From positions 124,001 to 188,000 of the forward strand of contig CAYXLR010000001.1 of NCBI GenBank assembly GCA_964466035.1: DNA of 64,000 nt. The letters are read 5' to 3'. The position numbers were made by a program, and so were the translations under genes. Below the pieces are notes generated by a model. The model ran no database searches, was not told where the DNA came from, and saw only the letters and a program-made list of their open reading frames with translations. This DNA is from JANQEA01 sp964466035. GTDB taxonomy: Bacteria > Bipolaricaulota > Bipolaricaulia > UBA7950 > UBA9294. This document shows positions 44,338 to 53,553 of the stretch, in pieces (position 1 is the first letter of the stretch; every line of letters starts with the position of its first letter).

Positions 44338-45597
44338 TCACCCTCCTTGGACGGCGTTGACGAGCGCGTCGACGGTCAGCGCGACCTCCCGCTCCTCGCC
44401 GGAGTCCATCTCCTTCAATGATGCGCGCGAAGCGCGCACTTCGTCCTCGCCGGTGACGAGGAGGTATTGGGCGCCGAGCCGGTTCGCCTCGGAGAGCTGC
44501 TTGCGGAGCCCGCGATCCCGGTGGTCGAGCTCGACCGAAAGGCCGGCCCTCCGGAGCTTCTCGGTCAGCTCGAAGGCGAATCGCCGCCCCGCGTCGCCGA
44601 TCGACGCGAGGAACAGATCGAGCCGGTCCGGTTCGGGCTGCTTCCCCCGCTCCTCCAGCACCATGACGAGCCGGTCGGTCCCGCCGGCGAAGCCGACGCC
44701 TGGGGTCGGCGGCCCGCCGAGCGCCTCGACGAGCCCGTCGTACCGGCCGCCGCCGAGGAGGGAGTCCTGGGCGCCGAGGTCGTCGGAGATCAGCTCGAAC
44801 ACGGTCCGGGTGTAGTAGTCGAGACCGCGGACGAGGTGCGGGTCGATCTCGTAGGAGAGCCCGAGGCGGTCGAGCAGCGCGCGCACTTCGGCGAAGTGCT
44901 TGGAGCAGTCCGCGCAGAGGCGGTCGGCCGAGCCGGGCGCGGTCTCGATGAACGGACGGCACATCGGCTCCTTGCAGTCGAGGATCCGCAGCGGGTTCTC
45001 GTCGTAGCGGCGCTGGCAGTCGGCGCACATCGAGCCGATCGAATCGGCGAAGTGGGCCCGGAGCGCGGTCTGGTACGCCGCCCGATCGCTCGGGCAGCCG
45101 ATCGAATTGAGGCGGAGCGACAGCCCGCCGAGGCCGAGATCGGTCATTAGCGCCCAGGCGAACGCGATCACCTCGACGTCGAGGCTCGGGTCGAGCGAGC
45201 CGATCGCCTCGATCCCGTACTGGTGGAACTGGCGATACCGGCCCTTCTGCGGCTTCTCGTAGCGGAACATCGGACCGAGGTAGAACCACTTCTGGAACGG
45301 CGCGTTCGTCTGGAGCCCGTGTGACAGGTAGGCGCGGGCGGCCGACGCGGTTCCCTCGGGGCGGAGCGTCAGGGAGCGCCCCTTCTGATCGGGGAAGGTG
45401 AACATCTGCTTGGTGACGATCTCGGTCGCCTCCCCGATCCCGCGGGTGAACAGCTCGGTCTGCTCGACGATCGGGAAGCGGATCTCGCGGTAGTTGTACC
45501 GCCGCGCGGTCTCGCGGATCGCTTCCTCCACGAGGCGCCACCGACCGATCTCCTCGGGGAGGACATCGTTCATCCCGCGAACGAGCTCGTAGCTCAT
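44338..45597 (-). CDS. hisS: Histidyl-tRNA synthetase
   Basis: A 419-residue class II enzyme that charges tRNA-His. Class II motif 1 (around RYNYREIRFPIVEQTELF), motif 2 (FRYEKPQKGRYRQFHQYGIEAIG), the HisA loop VRGLDYYTRTVFE and motif 3 (GVGFAGGTDRLVMVLEE) are present, with an anticodon-binding domain at about 325-415. An insertion with CADC-type cysteine pairs (CADCQRRY, CKEPMCRPF, CADCSKHF, about 190-255) could bind zinc, a feature of some bacterial HisRS. The start overlaps ribH by 4 bp. Confidence 0.97.
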   Translation of the reverse strand: MSYELVRGMNDVLPEEIGRWRLVEEAIRETARRYNYREIRFPIVEQTELFTRGIGEATEIVTKQMFTFPDQKGRSLTLRPEGTASAARAYLSHGLQTNAPFQKWFYLGPMFRYEKPQKGRYRQFHQYGIEAIGSLDPSLDVEVIAFAWALMTDLGLGGLSLRLNSIGCPSDRAAYQTALRAHFADSIGSMCADCQRRYDENPLRILDCKEPMCRPFIETAPGSADRLCADCSKHFAEVRALLDRLGLSYEIDPHLVRGLDYYTRTVFELISDDLGAQDSLLGGGRYDGLVEALGGPPTPGVGFAGGTDRLVMVLEERGKQPEPDRLDLFLASIGDAGRRFAFELTEKLRRAGLSVELDHRDRGLRKQLSEANRLGAQYLLVTGEDEVRASRASLKEMDSGEEREVALTVDALVNAVQGG

Positions 45598-46061
45598 TGC
45601 ACTTCGCGGAGGACGTTGACCATCTCGATCAGGCTCTCGGCGGCCTGGGCGCCTTTGTTGCCGGCCTTCGTCCCGGCCCGCTCGATCGCCTGATCGACGG
45701 TGTCGGCGGTGATCACGCCGAACGTCACCGGGACCGACGCGTCGAGGTTGACGCGGGCGAGCCCCTTGCTCACCTCGCTGGCGATGTACTCGAAGTGCGG
45801 CGTCGCCCCGCGGATGACGGCGGCGAGCGCGATGACCCCGTCGTACCGACCGGTGTCGGCCATCACCTTGGCCGCCTTCGGGACCTCGAACGCGCCGGGG
45901 ACGCGGCAGACGTCGACCGCGTCGTCGGCCACGTTCGAGCGACGGAGCCGATCGAGCGCCCCCTCGAGCAGGCGCTCGGTGATCAGGTTGTTGAATCGGC
46001 TGACGGCGATGCCGACGCGGAGGCCGCTGCCGTCGAGCTTCCCTTCGTAGACCGCTCCCAT
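45594..46061 (-). CDS. ribH: 6,7-dimethyl-8-ribityllumazine synthase
   Basis: A 155-residue lumazine synthase that condenses the ribityl-pyrimidine with dihydroxybutanone phosphate. Motifs: SRFNNLITERLLEGAL, VPGAFEVPKAAKVM, LAAVIRGATPHFEYIASEVSKGL with catalytic His in ATPH, FGVITADTVDQAIERAGTKAGNKGAQAA. Normal length. It lies between ribBA and hisS (4-bp overlap with the latter). Confidence 0.97.
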   Translation of the reverse strand: MGAVYEGKLDGSGLRVGIAVSRFNNLITERLLEGALDRLRRSNVADDAVDVCRVPGAFEVPKAAKVMADTGRYDGVIALAAVIRGATPHFEYIASEVSKGLARVNLDASVPVTFGVITADTVDQAIERAGTKAGNKGAQAAESLIEMVNVLREVQ

Positions 46062-46097
46062 GGCTCCCTCCTCGGGATTCCTCTTGCTGCGTAGGCT

Positions 46098-47297
46098 TCA
46101 GACTTCGGTTAACTGGTGACCGAGCTTCTCCTTCTTGGTCCTGAGGTACTCACGATTGTACTCGTTGGGCGGGATCTCGATCGGGATCTGCTCGACGACG
46201 GTCAGCCCGTAGCCGGAGAGGCCGACGACCTTCTTCGGGTTGTTCGTCAACAGGCGGATGGTCGAAAGGCCGAGCTCGCAGAGGATCTGCGCGCCGATCC
46301 CGTAGTCGCGCAGGTCGGCGTCGAAGCCGAGGTGCTCGTTCGCCTCCACCGTGTCGAGCCCCCGATCCTGGAGCTGGTAGGCGCAGACCTTGTTCTTCAG
46401 CCCGATCCCGCGCCCCTCCTGGCGCATGTAGACGACCACGCCGAGCCCTTCCTCCTCGATCCGTTCCAGGGCGTGTTGGAGCTGGGCGCCGCAGTCGCAG
46501 CGGAACGAACCGAAGACGTCGCCGGTCAGACACTCGGAGTGGACCCGGACGAGGACGTTCTCCTTCCCGGAGACGTCCCCCTTCACCAGGGCGACGTGCT
46601 CCTCGTCCTCGATCGGGCTGGTGTAGCTGACGATCTTAAACGTCCCGAACCGGGTCGGGAGCGCGGCCTCGGCGACCCGCTCGATCAGCCGCTCGGTCCG
46701 CTTTCGATACGCGATCAGATCGGCGATGTTGACGAGCGAAAGGCCGTGTTTCTCGGCGAACGGCTCCAGCTGCGGCAGCCGGGCCATCGTTCCGTCGTCG
46801 TTCAGGATTTCGCAGAGGACGGCCACCGGCTTCAACCCGGCGAGCCGCGCCAGATCGACGGTCGCCTCGGTGTGCCCCGCCCGTCGGAGGACGCCGCCGT
46901 CCCGGGCGGTCAGCGGAAAGACGTGGCCGGGAAGCGCGAGGTCGTCGGGGCGGGTCGCCTCGTCGGTCAGCAGACGGATCGTGTGGGCGCGGTCGTAGGC
47001 GGAGATCCCGGTCGCGATCCCGTTCTTCGCGTCGACCGAGACGGTGAAGTGCGTCCCGTGCAGCGCGGTGTTCTCCGGACACATCGGGCCGAGGCCGAGG
47101 GCGCGGGCCCGCTCCTCGGTGATCGGCATGCAGACGAGACCTCGACCGTGCGTGATCATGAAGTTGACCGCGTCCGCGGTGGCGTGCTCGGCGGCGATCA
47201 CGAGGTCGCCTTCGTTCTCGCGGTTCTCGTCGTCGACGAGGATCAGCATCTCGCCGGCGCCGTACTTCCGGATCGCTTCCTTAATCGTGATGAACAA
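46098..47297 (-). CDS. ribBA: Bifunctional DHBP synthase / GTP cyclohydrolase II
   Basis: A 399-residue fusion making both riboflavin precursors. The N-terminal RibB domain (about 1-205) has DDENRENEGDLVIAAE, HGRGLVCMPI and GHTEATVDLARLAG. The C-terminal RibA domain (about 206-399) carries zinc ligands in HSECLTGDVFGSFRCDCGAQL, the catalytic-loop YMRQEGRGIGLKNK and LLTNNPKKVVGL. Both active sites look complete. It overlaps ribE by 17 bp upstream. Confidence 0.97.
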   Translation of the reverse strand: MFITIKEAIRKYGAGEMLILVDDENRENEGDLVIAAEHATADAVNFMITHGRGLVCMPITEERARALGLGPMCPENTALHGTHFTVSVDAKNGIATGISAYDRAHTIRLLTDEATRPDDLALPGHVFPLTARDGGVLRRAGHTEATVDLARLAGLKPVAVLCEILNDDGTMARLPQLEPFAEKHGLSLVNIADLIAYRKRTERLIERVAEAALPTRFGTFKIVSYTSPIEDEEHVALVKGDVSGKENVLVRVHSECLTGDVFGSFRCDCGAQLQHALERIEEEGLGVVVYMRQEGRGIGLKNKVCAYQLQDRGLDTVEANEHLGFDADLRDYGIGAQILCELGLSTIRLLTNNPKKVVGLSGYGLTVVEQIPIEIPPNEYNREYLRTKKEKLGHQLTEV

Positions 47298-47871
47298 ACG
47301 GCATCATCCTTTCGACGTACTTCGCCAGGACATCGAACTCGAGGTTCACCGGATCCCCGCTCTTCCGATCCTGCATCGTCGTCTTCTCGTAGGTCTCCGG
47401 GACGATCGAGCACCGGAACGAGTTTCCGTCGATCCCGTAGCTCGTCAGGCTGATCCCGTCGACCGCGATCGAGCCCTTCTCGACCACGTACCGGAGGTAC
47501 GCCCCCGGGTACGAGACGATCAAGATCCAGTCCCTCTCCCCCCGGTACAGCGCGCCGATCCGCCCGACCGCGTCGACGTGCCCGAGGACCCAGTGCCCGT
47601 CGAGGCCGTCGCCCGGTCGTACCGGGAGCTCCAGGTTGACCCGCGCGCCGGCGCGCAGCCCGCCGAGCGTCGTCCGCGCCGCCGTTTCTCTCGACAGGTC
47701 GGCGCGAAAGGCAACGTCGGCCAGCTCGCGGACCGTCAGGCAGACCCCGTTCACCGCGACGCTCGCCCCGATCTCGAGGCGATCGCACATCCGATCGGGG
47801 AACTCGATCTCCATCGCCCCGGCGCGCGACGACCGGAGTTGTCCGAGGCCTTGCACAACGCCCGTAAACAT
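47281..47871 (-). CDS. ribE: Riboflavin synthase, alpha chain
   Basis: A 196-residue riboflavin synthase with two lumazine-binding repeats (MFTGVVQGLGQLRS and the second half around DGLDGHWVLGHVDAVGR), each ending in SIAVDGISLT- or SVAVNGVCLT-type motifs. It makes riboflavin from two lumazines. It leads the unit ribE-ribBA-ribH-hisS; ribD is not in the window. The ATG at 47871 has no Shine-Dalgarno and lies 11 nt after a -10 box. The 91 bp to the divergent yidC is too short for an FMN riboswitch. Confidence 0.96.
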   Translation of the reverse strand: MFTGVVQGLGQLRSSRAGAMEIEFPDRMCDRLEIGASVAVNGVCLTVRELADVAFRADLSRETAARTTLGGLRAGARVNLELPVRPGDGLDGHWVLGHVDAVGRIGALYRGERDWILIVSYPGAYLRYVVEKGSIAVDGISLTSYGIDGNSFRCSIVPETYEKTTMQDRKSGDPVNLEFDVLAKYVERMMPFVHHD

Positions 47872-47882
47872 CGGCGAGGCGC

Positions 47883-47911
47883 AGTGTACCGCGGTCGAAC
47901 CCCCTGTTCAA
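47883..47911 (-). promoter_or_regulatory. Promoter of the riboflavin operon
   Basis: On the minus strand, TTGAAC (47911-47906), a 17-nt spacer and TACACT (47888-47883). The ribE ATG follows 11 nt later, giving a predicted 5' leader of about 5 nt. Confidence 0.65.
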
Positions 47912-47962
47912 CGGAGTTGCGCGCGTTTCTCGCCCACGATACCCTTTTCGAAGGAGGTCATC

Positions 47963-49543
47963 GTGGGAACGAAGCCAGTACGCTATGGAACGGTAGCGGT
48001 TCTTTTTCTTTTCCTGTCGCTTTGCGCCGCCGCGGCCGAGTTGGAGATCACCTTCGACGTCACCGAGCGGGAGGGGTACCGGGAGCTGATCGTCGTGACG
48101 CCCCTCGCCAACTACCTCTTCTCCGAGGACGGCGGCACGCTTCGGAGCGTCCTACTGACGTTCGCCCCGTACGGCTCCGACGTCGAGGAGCTGGTCTACG
48201 GGACGACGTCCGACACGACGACCTTCGCCCGGCGGTACACGGTCGACGCGGAGTTCCCGTTCAACCTGAGCGGTGAAGGTTCCGAGGGGACGTACACGCT
48301 CCACGAGCCCGAGCGGACCGACTCCAACGCGCTCGTCGTCACGTTCACCGGCGAGCTGGACGGCTACACGGTGATCAAGCGGTTCACGATCGAGCCGGAC
48401 GCGCTGTACGACATGAGCGTCGAGGTCGAGATCGCGCCACGGGCGCCGGCCGGAGAGGACGCCGCCGTGCCCGAGCTCGCGATGACCGTCCATAAGTACA
48501 TCCTGCAGGAGAAGGGGCGGCAGCTTCACTACCTGTTCGACGGCGAGCCTTCGCCGGCGATGCTCGCGCCCGGCTCGTACTTCTCGTTCGACGGGCTCGG
48601 CCTGATGGACAACGAGATCGTCTTCTTCCTCATCCCGGACGAGGGCACGGCGGTCGATCCGTTCGCCGAGGCGACGGCGTCGGGAAGCTGGCGGTTCGGC
48701 GTGAAACTTCCGGCGACGGAGGGGACGTCGACCTACCGGTTCACGCTGTACGGCGGGCGCCGCCGCTTCCTGCTGATGGAGGCCGTCGGGATTGAGGCGC
48801 TCGACGAGCCGGGCATCGGCGCGCGGGCGATGGTGCTCGTGATCCGGTTTCTCGACCTCCTGTATCGCCACACCGGCAACTACGGATGGGCGATCATCCT
48901 GTTCACCCTGATGACCCGGATCGTCCTCTTCCCGTTGATGCGGAAGCAGTACCACTCGATCGCGAAGACCCAGCGGATCCAGCCGCGGCTGAAGCGGATC
49001 CAAGAGCGGTACAAGGACGACCGCCAGCTGATGCAGCAGAAGGTCCTCGAGGTCTACAAGAAAGAGGGCGTCAACCCGATGGGCGGCTGCCTCCCGATGC
49101 TGATCCAGCTTCCGATCATCTTCATCATCTGGCGCGCGCTGCTGTACGCGAGCCCGCAGATCCACATCTCGCCCAGCTTCCTCTGGATCCCGGACCTGAG
49201 CGTTCACGACCCGTACTTGATCCTCGTCATCCTGACGACCCTGATCATGCTCGTCCAGCAGCGATTCATGTCCCCGATGCCGACCGGCGACGCGAAGGGG
49301 ATCCAGAAGTACATGGGCTACTTCTTCCCGTTGATCATGGGCGTCCTGTTGTGGCGCTTCCCGGCCGGCCTTTGGCTGTACTACCTCCTGACCACCGCGG
49401 CCCAGGTCGGGCAGCAGGCGTTCGTCAACTGGGAGCTGGCGCGGGCCGAAGGCGGGACGTTCGCCGCTCCGGTCGAGGACGTCCTGGACGTGGAGGAAGC
49501 CGAGGAGAGCGATGGAGACGAAGGCGCTTCAGCAGGAGGTTGA
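47963..49543 (+). CDS. yidC: Membrane protein insertase YidC
   Basis: A 526-residue YidC/Oxa1 insertase of the diderm type. A signal-anchor helix (about 8-24), a large periplasmic beta domain (about 27-280) and the conserved C-terminal insertase core with five helices (about 290-500; GNYGWAIILFTLMTRIVLFPLMRKQYHS, NPMGGCLPMLIQLPIIFIIWRAL, PLIMGVLLWRFPAGLWLYYLLTTA) are seen. The hydrophilic-groove arginine is in the MTRIVLFP segment. Start is GTG 47963 with AAGGAGGT upstream. It forms the familiar trio with khpB and mnmE, but rpmH and rnpA do not precede it. Confidence 0.96.
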   Translation: MGTKPVRYGTVAVLFLFLSLCAAAAELEITFDVTEREGYRELIVVTPLANYLFSEDGGTLRSVLLTFAPYGSDVEELVYGTTSDTTTFARRYTVDAEFPFNLSGEGSEGTYTLHEPERTDSNALVVTFTGELDGYTVIKRFTIEPDALYDMSVEVEIAPRAPAGEDAAVPELAMTVHKYILQEKGRQLHYLFDGEPSPAMLAPGSYFSFDGLGLMDNEIVFFLIPDEGTAVDPFAEATASGSWRFGVKLPATEGTSTYRFTLYGGRRRFLLMEAVGIEALDEPGIGARAMVLVIRFLDLLYRHTGNYGWAIILFTLMTRIVLFPLMRKQYHSIAKTQRIQPRLKRIQERYKDDRQLMQQKVLEVYKKEGVNPMGGCLPMLIQLPIIFIIWRALLYASPQIHISPSFLWIPDLSVHDPYLILVILTTLIMLVQQRFMSPMPTGDAKGIQKYMGYFFPLIMGVLLWRFPAGLWLYYLLTTAAQVGQQAFVNWELARAEGGTFAAPVEDVLDVEEAEESDGDEGASAGG

Positions 49544-49973
49544 GGCCTACCTCCGAGAGCTTCTCACCGTCCTCGAAGAGGACGCGACGTTCAAGGTCGA
49601 ACCGTCGTCCGATCCCGAGGGGCTCTACGTCAATCTCGAGGGGAGCCTGTTCTCGCTTCCGGAGGACCGGGCCGCCCTCACGGCGTTGGAGCTTCTCCTC
49701 CGCGGCGCGCTCCGCCGGAAGTCGGGTCAGGAAATCGAGATCGTCCTCGACGTCAACGGGGCGGTGAAGCGGCGTCGGGCGGAGCTCATCCGATTCGCGT
49801 TGACCAAGGCGGAGGACGTCCGGCGCGACCGGAAGCGGATCCGCCTGAACCCGATGCCGGCCCACGAGCGGCGAACGATCCACGTCACGTTGGCCAACGT
49901 CCCCGGCGTGCAGACGCGGAGCATCGGCGAAGGGGACGAGCGGCGGGTGTTGATCGAGCCGGAAGACGCCTGA
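49512..49973 (+). CDS. khpB: RNA-binding protein KhpB/Jag (KH and R3H domains)
   Basis: A 153-residue protein overlapping yidC by 32 bp. The N-terminal short Jag helix is followed by a KH-like domain (about 30-95: NLEGSLFSLPEDRAALTALELLLRGAL, then EIEIVLDVNGA) and an R3H domain (about 95-150: MPAHERRTIHVTLANVPGVQTRSIGEGDERRVLI). KhpB with KhpA binds many RNAs and affects cell division in Gram-positives; the link to yidC is strongly conserved. A GXXG loop of the KH fold is not obvious, so RNA contact may depend on R3H (inference). Confidence 0.93.
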   Translation: METKALQQEVEAYLRELLTVLEEDATFKVEPSSDPEGLYVNLEGSLFSLPEDRAALTALELLLRGALRRKSGQEIEIVLDVNGAVKRRRAELIRFALTKAEDVRRDRKRIRLNPMPAHERRTIHVTLANVPGVQTRSIGEGDERRVLIEPEDA

Positions 49974-51331
49974 TGGGCGAAGGCACCATCGCCGCGGTTT
50001 CCACCCCCCTCGGCGAGGGGGGGATTGGGATCGTCCGGCTGACCGGTCCGGACGCGATCGGCATCGTCGCCGGCCTGTTCCGTTCCGCCCAGGGCGACGC
50101 TCTGCAGGACGCGCCGAGCCACACCCTTCACTACGGCAGGATCGTCGTCGGGGATCGCCCGATCGACGAGGCCCTCGTTTCGGTCATGCGGGCGCCGCGA
50201 ACGTACACGCGGGAGGATGTCGTGGAGATCAACTGCCACGGCGGGATCGTCGCGACGCGAGCGGTCCTCGACGCCGTCCTCGCCGCCGGGGCGCGGATGG
50301 CCGAGCGGGGCGAGTTCACCAAGCGCGCGTTCCTCAACGGCCGGATCTCGCTCGACCAGGCGAAGGCGGTCCTCGACGTGGTGCGGGCGCGGACGATCCT
50401 CGGCCTCGAGGCGGCCGTCGATCGGCTCGGCGGGCGATTCTCGGACGCGCTGGAGGAGATCCGGGGCGAACTCGCCGGAATCCTCGCCGACCTCGAGGTC
50501 GAGATCGACTACCCGGACCTCGACGTCGACGTCGAGTCCGCCCTCCCGCGGATCGAGGCGCTCTCCCGGCGCGTCGGTCGGCTCCTCGCCCGGGGCGAGC
50601 AAGGACGGATCCTCCGCGAGGGACTGACGATCGCGATCGTCGGTCGCCCGAACGTCGGGAAGTCGACGCTCCTGAACGCCCTCCTCGCGGAGGAGCGTGC
50701 GATCGTGACGCCGATCCCAGGGACGACCCGCGACACGGTCGAGGAGGAGGCGTCGCTGCACGGAATCCCGGTCCGCTGGATCGACACGGCCGGCCTCAGG
50801 GAGCCGGGCGATCCGGTCGAGGCGGAGGGGGTTCGGCGGACGCAGGGAGCGATCGATCGGTCCGACCTCGTCCTCTGTCTCGTCGACCGGAGCGAACCGC
50901 TCACCGAGGAGGATCGGGAGATCCTCGGCCGGGAATGGGGCGTCCCCTCGATCCTGGTCGTCAACAAGGTCGACCTGCCGGACCGCCTCGGCGAGCCGGT
51001 CGCGGGCCCGTGGTTCGAGCGTCTCGACGTCTCGGCGAAGACCGGAGACGGGATCGACGGGCTGCGGGACGCGATTCTCGAGCGGCTGGTCGGCGGGGAG
51101 CTGCCGACCCGCAACTCGGTCCTCCTTCTGGGCTCTTGGGAGCGCGACCTGATCCGGCGGGCCGGCGAAGCGCTCCGCCGGGCGGCGGAGACGGCGCGCG
51201 TCGGGCACACGCCGGACATGATCGCCGAGGAGCTGCGCACCGCCTATCGGACGGCCGGCGAGATGCAGGGGATCGACGTCGGCGAATCGATCCTCGACGC
51301 CGTCTTCTCCCGCTTCTGCGTCGGCAAGTAA
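49973..51331 (+). CDS. mnmE: tRNA modification GTPase MnmE
   Basis: A 452-residue enzyme that, with MnmG, puts the cmnm5 group on U34 of tRNAs. The N-terminal folate-binding domain (TIAAVSTPLGEGGIGIVRLTG), helical domain and embedded G domain (about 215-375: GRPNVGKSTLLN, TTRDTVEEEA, DTAGL, VNKVDL) are present, and the C-terminus ends RFCVGK with the catalytic-type Cys. The start overlaps the khpB stop by 1 bp. mnmG is not in the window. The stop is followed by a repeat array. Confidence 0.97.
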   Translation: MGEGTIAAVSTPLGEGGIGIVRLTGPDAIGIVAGLFRSAQGDALQDAPSHTLHYGRIVVGDRPIDEALVSVMRAPRTYTREDVVEINCHGGIVATRAVLDAVLAAGARMAERGEFTKRAFLNGRISLDQAKAVLDVVRARTILGLEAAVDRLGGRFSDALEEIRGELAGILADLEVEIDYPDLDVDVESALPRIEALSRRVGRLLARGEQGRILREGLTIAIVGRPNVGKSTLLNALLAEERAIVTPIPGTTRDTVEEEASLHGIPVRWIDTAGLREPGDPVEAEGVRRTQGAIDRSDLVLCLVDRSEPLTEEDREILGREWGVPSILVVNKVDLPDRLGEPVAGPWFERLDVSAKTGDGIDGLRDAILERLVGGELPTRNSVLLLGSWERDLIRRAGEALRRAAETARVGHTPDMIAEELRTAYRTAGEMQGIDVGESILDAVFSRFCVGK

Positions 51332-51339
51332 CCCCGGCT

Positions 51340-51815
51340 CTCGCTGAGCTCGCAGAGTTCGCAAAGAAAAACTCAGAGTGGAAACCCGTCGGCTTCCCCT
51401 TGGCGCCCTCTGCGTCTTTGCGAGAGGTGGGGAAACCGTCCCGGTCTCTCGCCAAGCTCGCCAAGGCGCAGAGCAGAACCCAGATCACCTGCCGCACAAA
51501 TGAAAAGGGTTGAGCTTGTCTTGGCGTCCTTTGCGCCTCTGCGAGAAGTAGGGAAACCATCTCAGCCTCTCGCCAAGCTCGCCAAGGCGCAGAGCAGAAC
51601 CCGGGGGTACTCACCTCGTGAATGGGGAAGCTCAAGCCTCCCTTGGCGTTTGGCGTTCTTCGCGCCTTTGCGAGAGGTAGGGAAACCGTCCCAGCCTCTC
51701 GCCAAGCTCGCCAAGGCGCAAAGCTGCCCCCGGATCGCCTGCCGTGTGAATGGGAAGTATTAAGCTTTCCTTGGCGCCCTCTGCGCCTTTGCGAGAGATG
51801 CCTTTCCTTGGTGGC
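51340..51815. repeat. Tandem ~121-bp repeat array
   Basis: Behind mnmE lie about 3.4 good copies of a 121-128-bp unit starting at 51400, 51521, 51643 and 51771 (each at TTGGCG), preceded by a decayed copy from about 51340. Each full unit holds TTTGCGAGAGG and, about 17 nt later, CCTCTCGCCAAG, which pair as GCGAGAGG/CCTCTCGC, then CTCGCCAAGGCGCA. The third unit has an extra internal TTGGCGTT. The TTTGCGAGAG / CGCCAAGGCGCA words belong to a type of dispersed repeat that I recall from many bacterial genomes. No ORF in it has a credible protein. The last copy ends at the recJ stop. Confidence 0.85.
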
Positions 51816-51816
51816 T

Positions 51817-53553
51817 CTAGAAGGAGGGCGATTCGGCGACGAGGTCGATCCCCTGGATCTGGACGCTTCCGCGCCAATCGTCGAAGCCGGCGTGACCGAC
51901 GAGGCCGATCGGCTCGGCCCGCTCGAACGCGTCGAGGTACTTCGCCATCCGGAACGCGATGAACGGAAGCGACGCGCCGTTCTGGGTCACCTGCCCCTTG
52001 AGGTGCTGCTTCCGGTTCCCGACGAGCGTCAGATCCGAGAACGTGCAATCCGAGAGGAGGAACCGCGGCCTGGGGTTTCCCGGGCCGAACGGACCGAGGG
52101 AGATCAGGTCGGCGTGGAAGCGGGAATCGACGTCGCCGATGGCGAGCCGCGCGTCGACCTCCTCGGCGGCGAGGTTCGTCAGCTCCTCGCGCCGCGCGGC
52201 GCCGTACGCGTACAGCCGCTCCTCCAGTCGCGGAAGGTTCTCGTTGGCGACGGAGAAGCCGGCGGCCATCCGATGCCCGCCGTACTGGAGCAGCAGGTCG
52301 CCCTGCGCCTCGAGACAGGCGCTGATGTCGAACTCGCCGACGGACCGGCACGACCCGCGGCTGACGCGATCGCCCCGGGAGACGACGACCGAGGGCACGC
52401 GGAACCGCTCGGTGAGGTACGACGCGACGAGGCCGAGGATCCCCTCGTTCCAGTACTTCCCCGTGACGAAGACGAACCCGTCCTCCTGCGGGTTCAGCGC
52501 CTCCTCGCGGATGAACTCCTCCGCCTGGGCGATCAGGTCGTTCTGCGCGATCTCCCGATCGCGGTTGTAGTCGAGGAGGATCTCGGCGAGGTACTCCGCC
52601 TGATCCGGGATCTCGGTGATCAGAAGGAGGAAGGCGACCTTCGGGTCGCCGGCGCGATTCGCCGCGTTCAGCTTCGGGGCAACGAGGTAGCCGATGTCCG
52701 AGGTGTTGATCTTCTTCGGGTTGACGGAGAGCTTCTCGAACAGGACGCGGAGGCCCTGGGACGAACCCTCTCCCCTTCCGATCAGCGAGAACGCCTCGCG
52801 GACGAAGGCGCGGTTCTCGCTCTCGCCGTCGGACGACAGCGGGACGAGATCGGCGACCGTCCCGAGCGCGACGAGGTCGAGGAACTGCGTCGGGGCGGGC
52901 TTCCCGAGGCGCTCGTAGAGGGCGCGGACGAGCTTGTACGCGACCCCCACGCCGGCGAGCTGCCGGTTCGGGTAGGACTCCCCTTCGCGGTGGGCGTCGA
53001 TGATCGCCAGCGCACTGGGAAGCGGCTCCGGGGGGAGGTGATGATCGGTGACGATCGTGTCGATCCCCGCCTCGTTGAGGGCGTCGATCTCGGCGTGGTT
53101 GGTCACGCCGCAGTCGGTCGTGATCACCAGGCCGAACTCCTCCTCGATCGCGCGGAGGACGAACGGTCGCGAGATGCCGTGTCCGCTCGTCCGGTCCCCG
53201 ACGTCGACCTTCAGCGTGTTCTGCGGGAGAAGAGGTCGGAGCCCGCGGTAGAGGACGGCCGCCCCGGTCAGCCCGTCGACGTCGAAATCGCCGTGGATGA
53301 AGATCCGCTCTCCGGACTCGATCGCCGTCTTGACGCGGTCGACCGCCCGCTCCATGTCGGAGAAGAGAAACGGGGAATGGAAGCTGCGGACGCCGGGATC
53401 GATGAGGGACTCCCACGTCGTACCACCGCGCTGGGCGAGGAGGACGGCGAACGGACGGGCGCAGCTGAGCGACGAGCGGATCCCTTCGACGAGGGCTTCG
53501 TCCGGCCCGGGAGCGAGTCTCCACGCTCTCCCGGGCCGAAGGAGGGACCTCAT
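51817..53553 (-). CDS. recJ: Single-stranded-DNA-specific exonuclease RecJ
   Basis: A 578-residue 5'-3' exonuclease of the DHH family for RecF-pathway and mismatch repair. Motif I HGDFDVDGLTGAAVL, motif II TTDCGVTNH, motif III VTDHHLPPE (the DHH), motif IV LDLVALGTVADLVPL, and the DHHA1 GGHRMAAGFSV are visible, followed by a C-terminal OB fold (about 455-570). Start ATG 53553 overlaps the secF stop (ATGA), with AAGGGGAG just upstream. Confidence 0.96.
   Translation of the reverse strand: MRSLLRPGRAWRLAPGPDEALVEGIRSSLSCARPFAVLLAQRGGTTWESLIDPGVRSFHSPFLFSDMERAVDRVKTAIESGERIFIHGDFDVDGLTGAAVLYRGLRPLLPQNTLKVDVGDRTSGHGISRPFVLRAIEEEFGLVITTDCGVTNHAEIDALNEAGIDTIVTDHHLPPEPLPSALAIIDAHREGESYPNRQLAGVGVAYKLVRALYERLGKPAPTQFLDLVALGTVADLVPLSSDGESENRAFVREAFSLIGRGEGSSQGLRVLFEKLSVNPKKINTSDIGYLVAPKLNAANRAGDPKVAFLLLITEIPDQAEYLAEILLDYNRDREIAQNDLIAQAEEFIREEALNPQEDGFVFVTGKYWNEGILGLVASYLTERFRVPSVVVSRGDRVSRGSCRSVGEFDISACLEAQGDLLLQYGGHRMAAGFSVANENLPRLEERLYAYGAARREELTNLAAEEVDARLAIGDVDSRFHADLISLGPFGPGNPRPRFLLSDCTFSDLTLVGNRKQHLKGQVTQNGASLPFIAFRMAKYLDAFERAEPIGLVGHAGFDDWRGSVQIQGIDLVAESPSF

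Noticed and set aside
47872..47962. FMN riboswitch before ribE
   Set aside because: Only 91 bp separate ribE from divergent yidC. No RFN core is visible, and the promoter leaves about 5 nt of leader.
47872..47962. rpmH or rnpA upstream of yidC
   Set aside because: No frame with L34 or RNase P protein features; the riboflavin operon occupies the upstream side.
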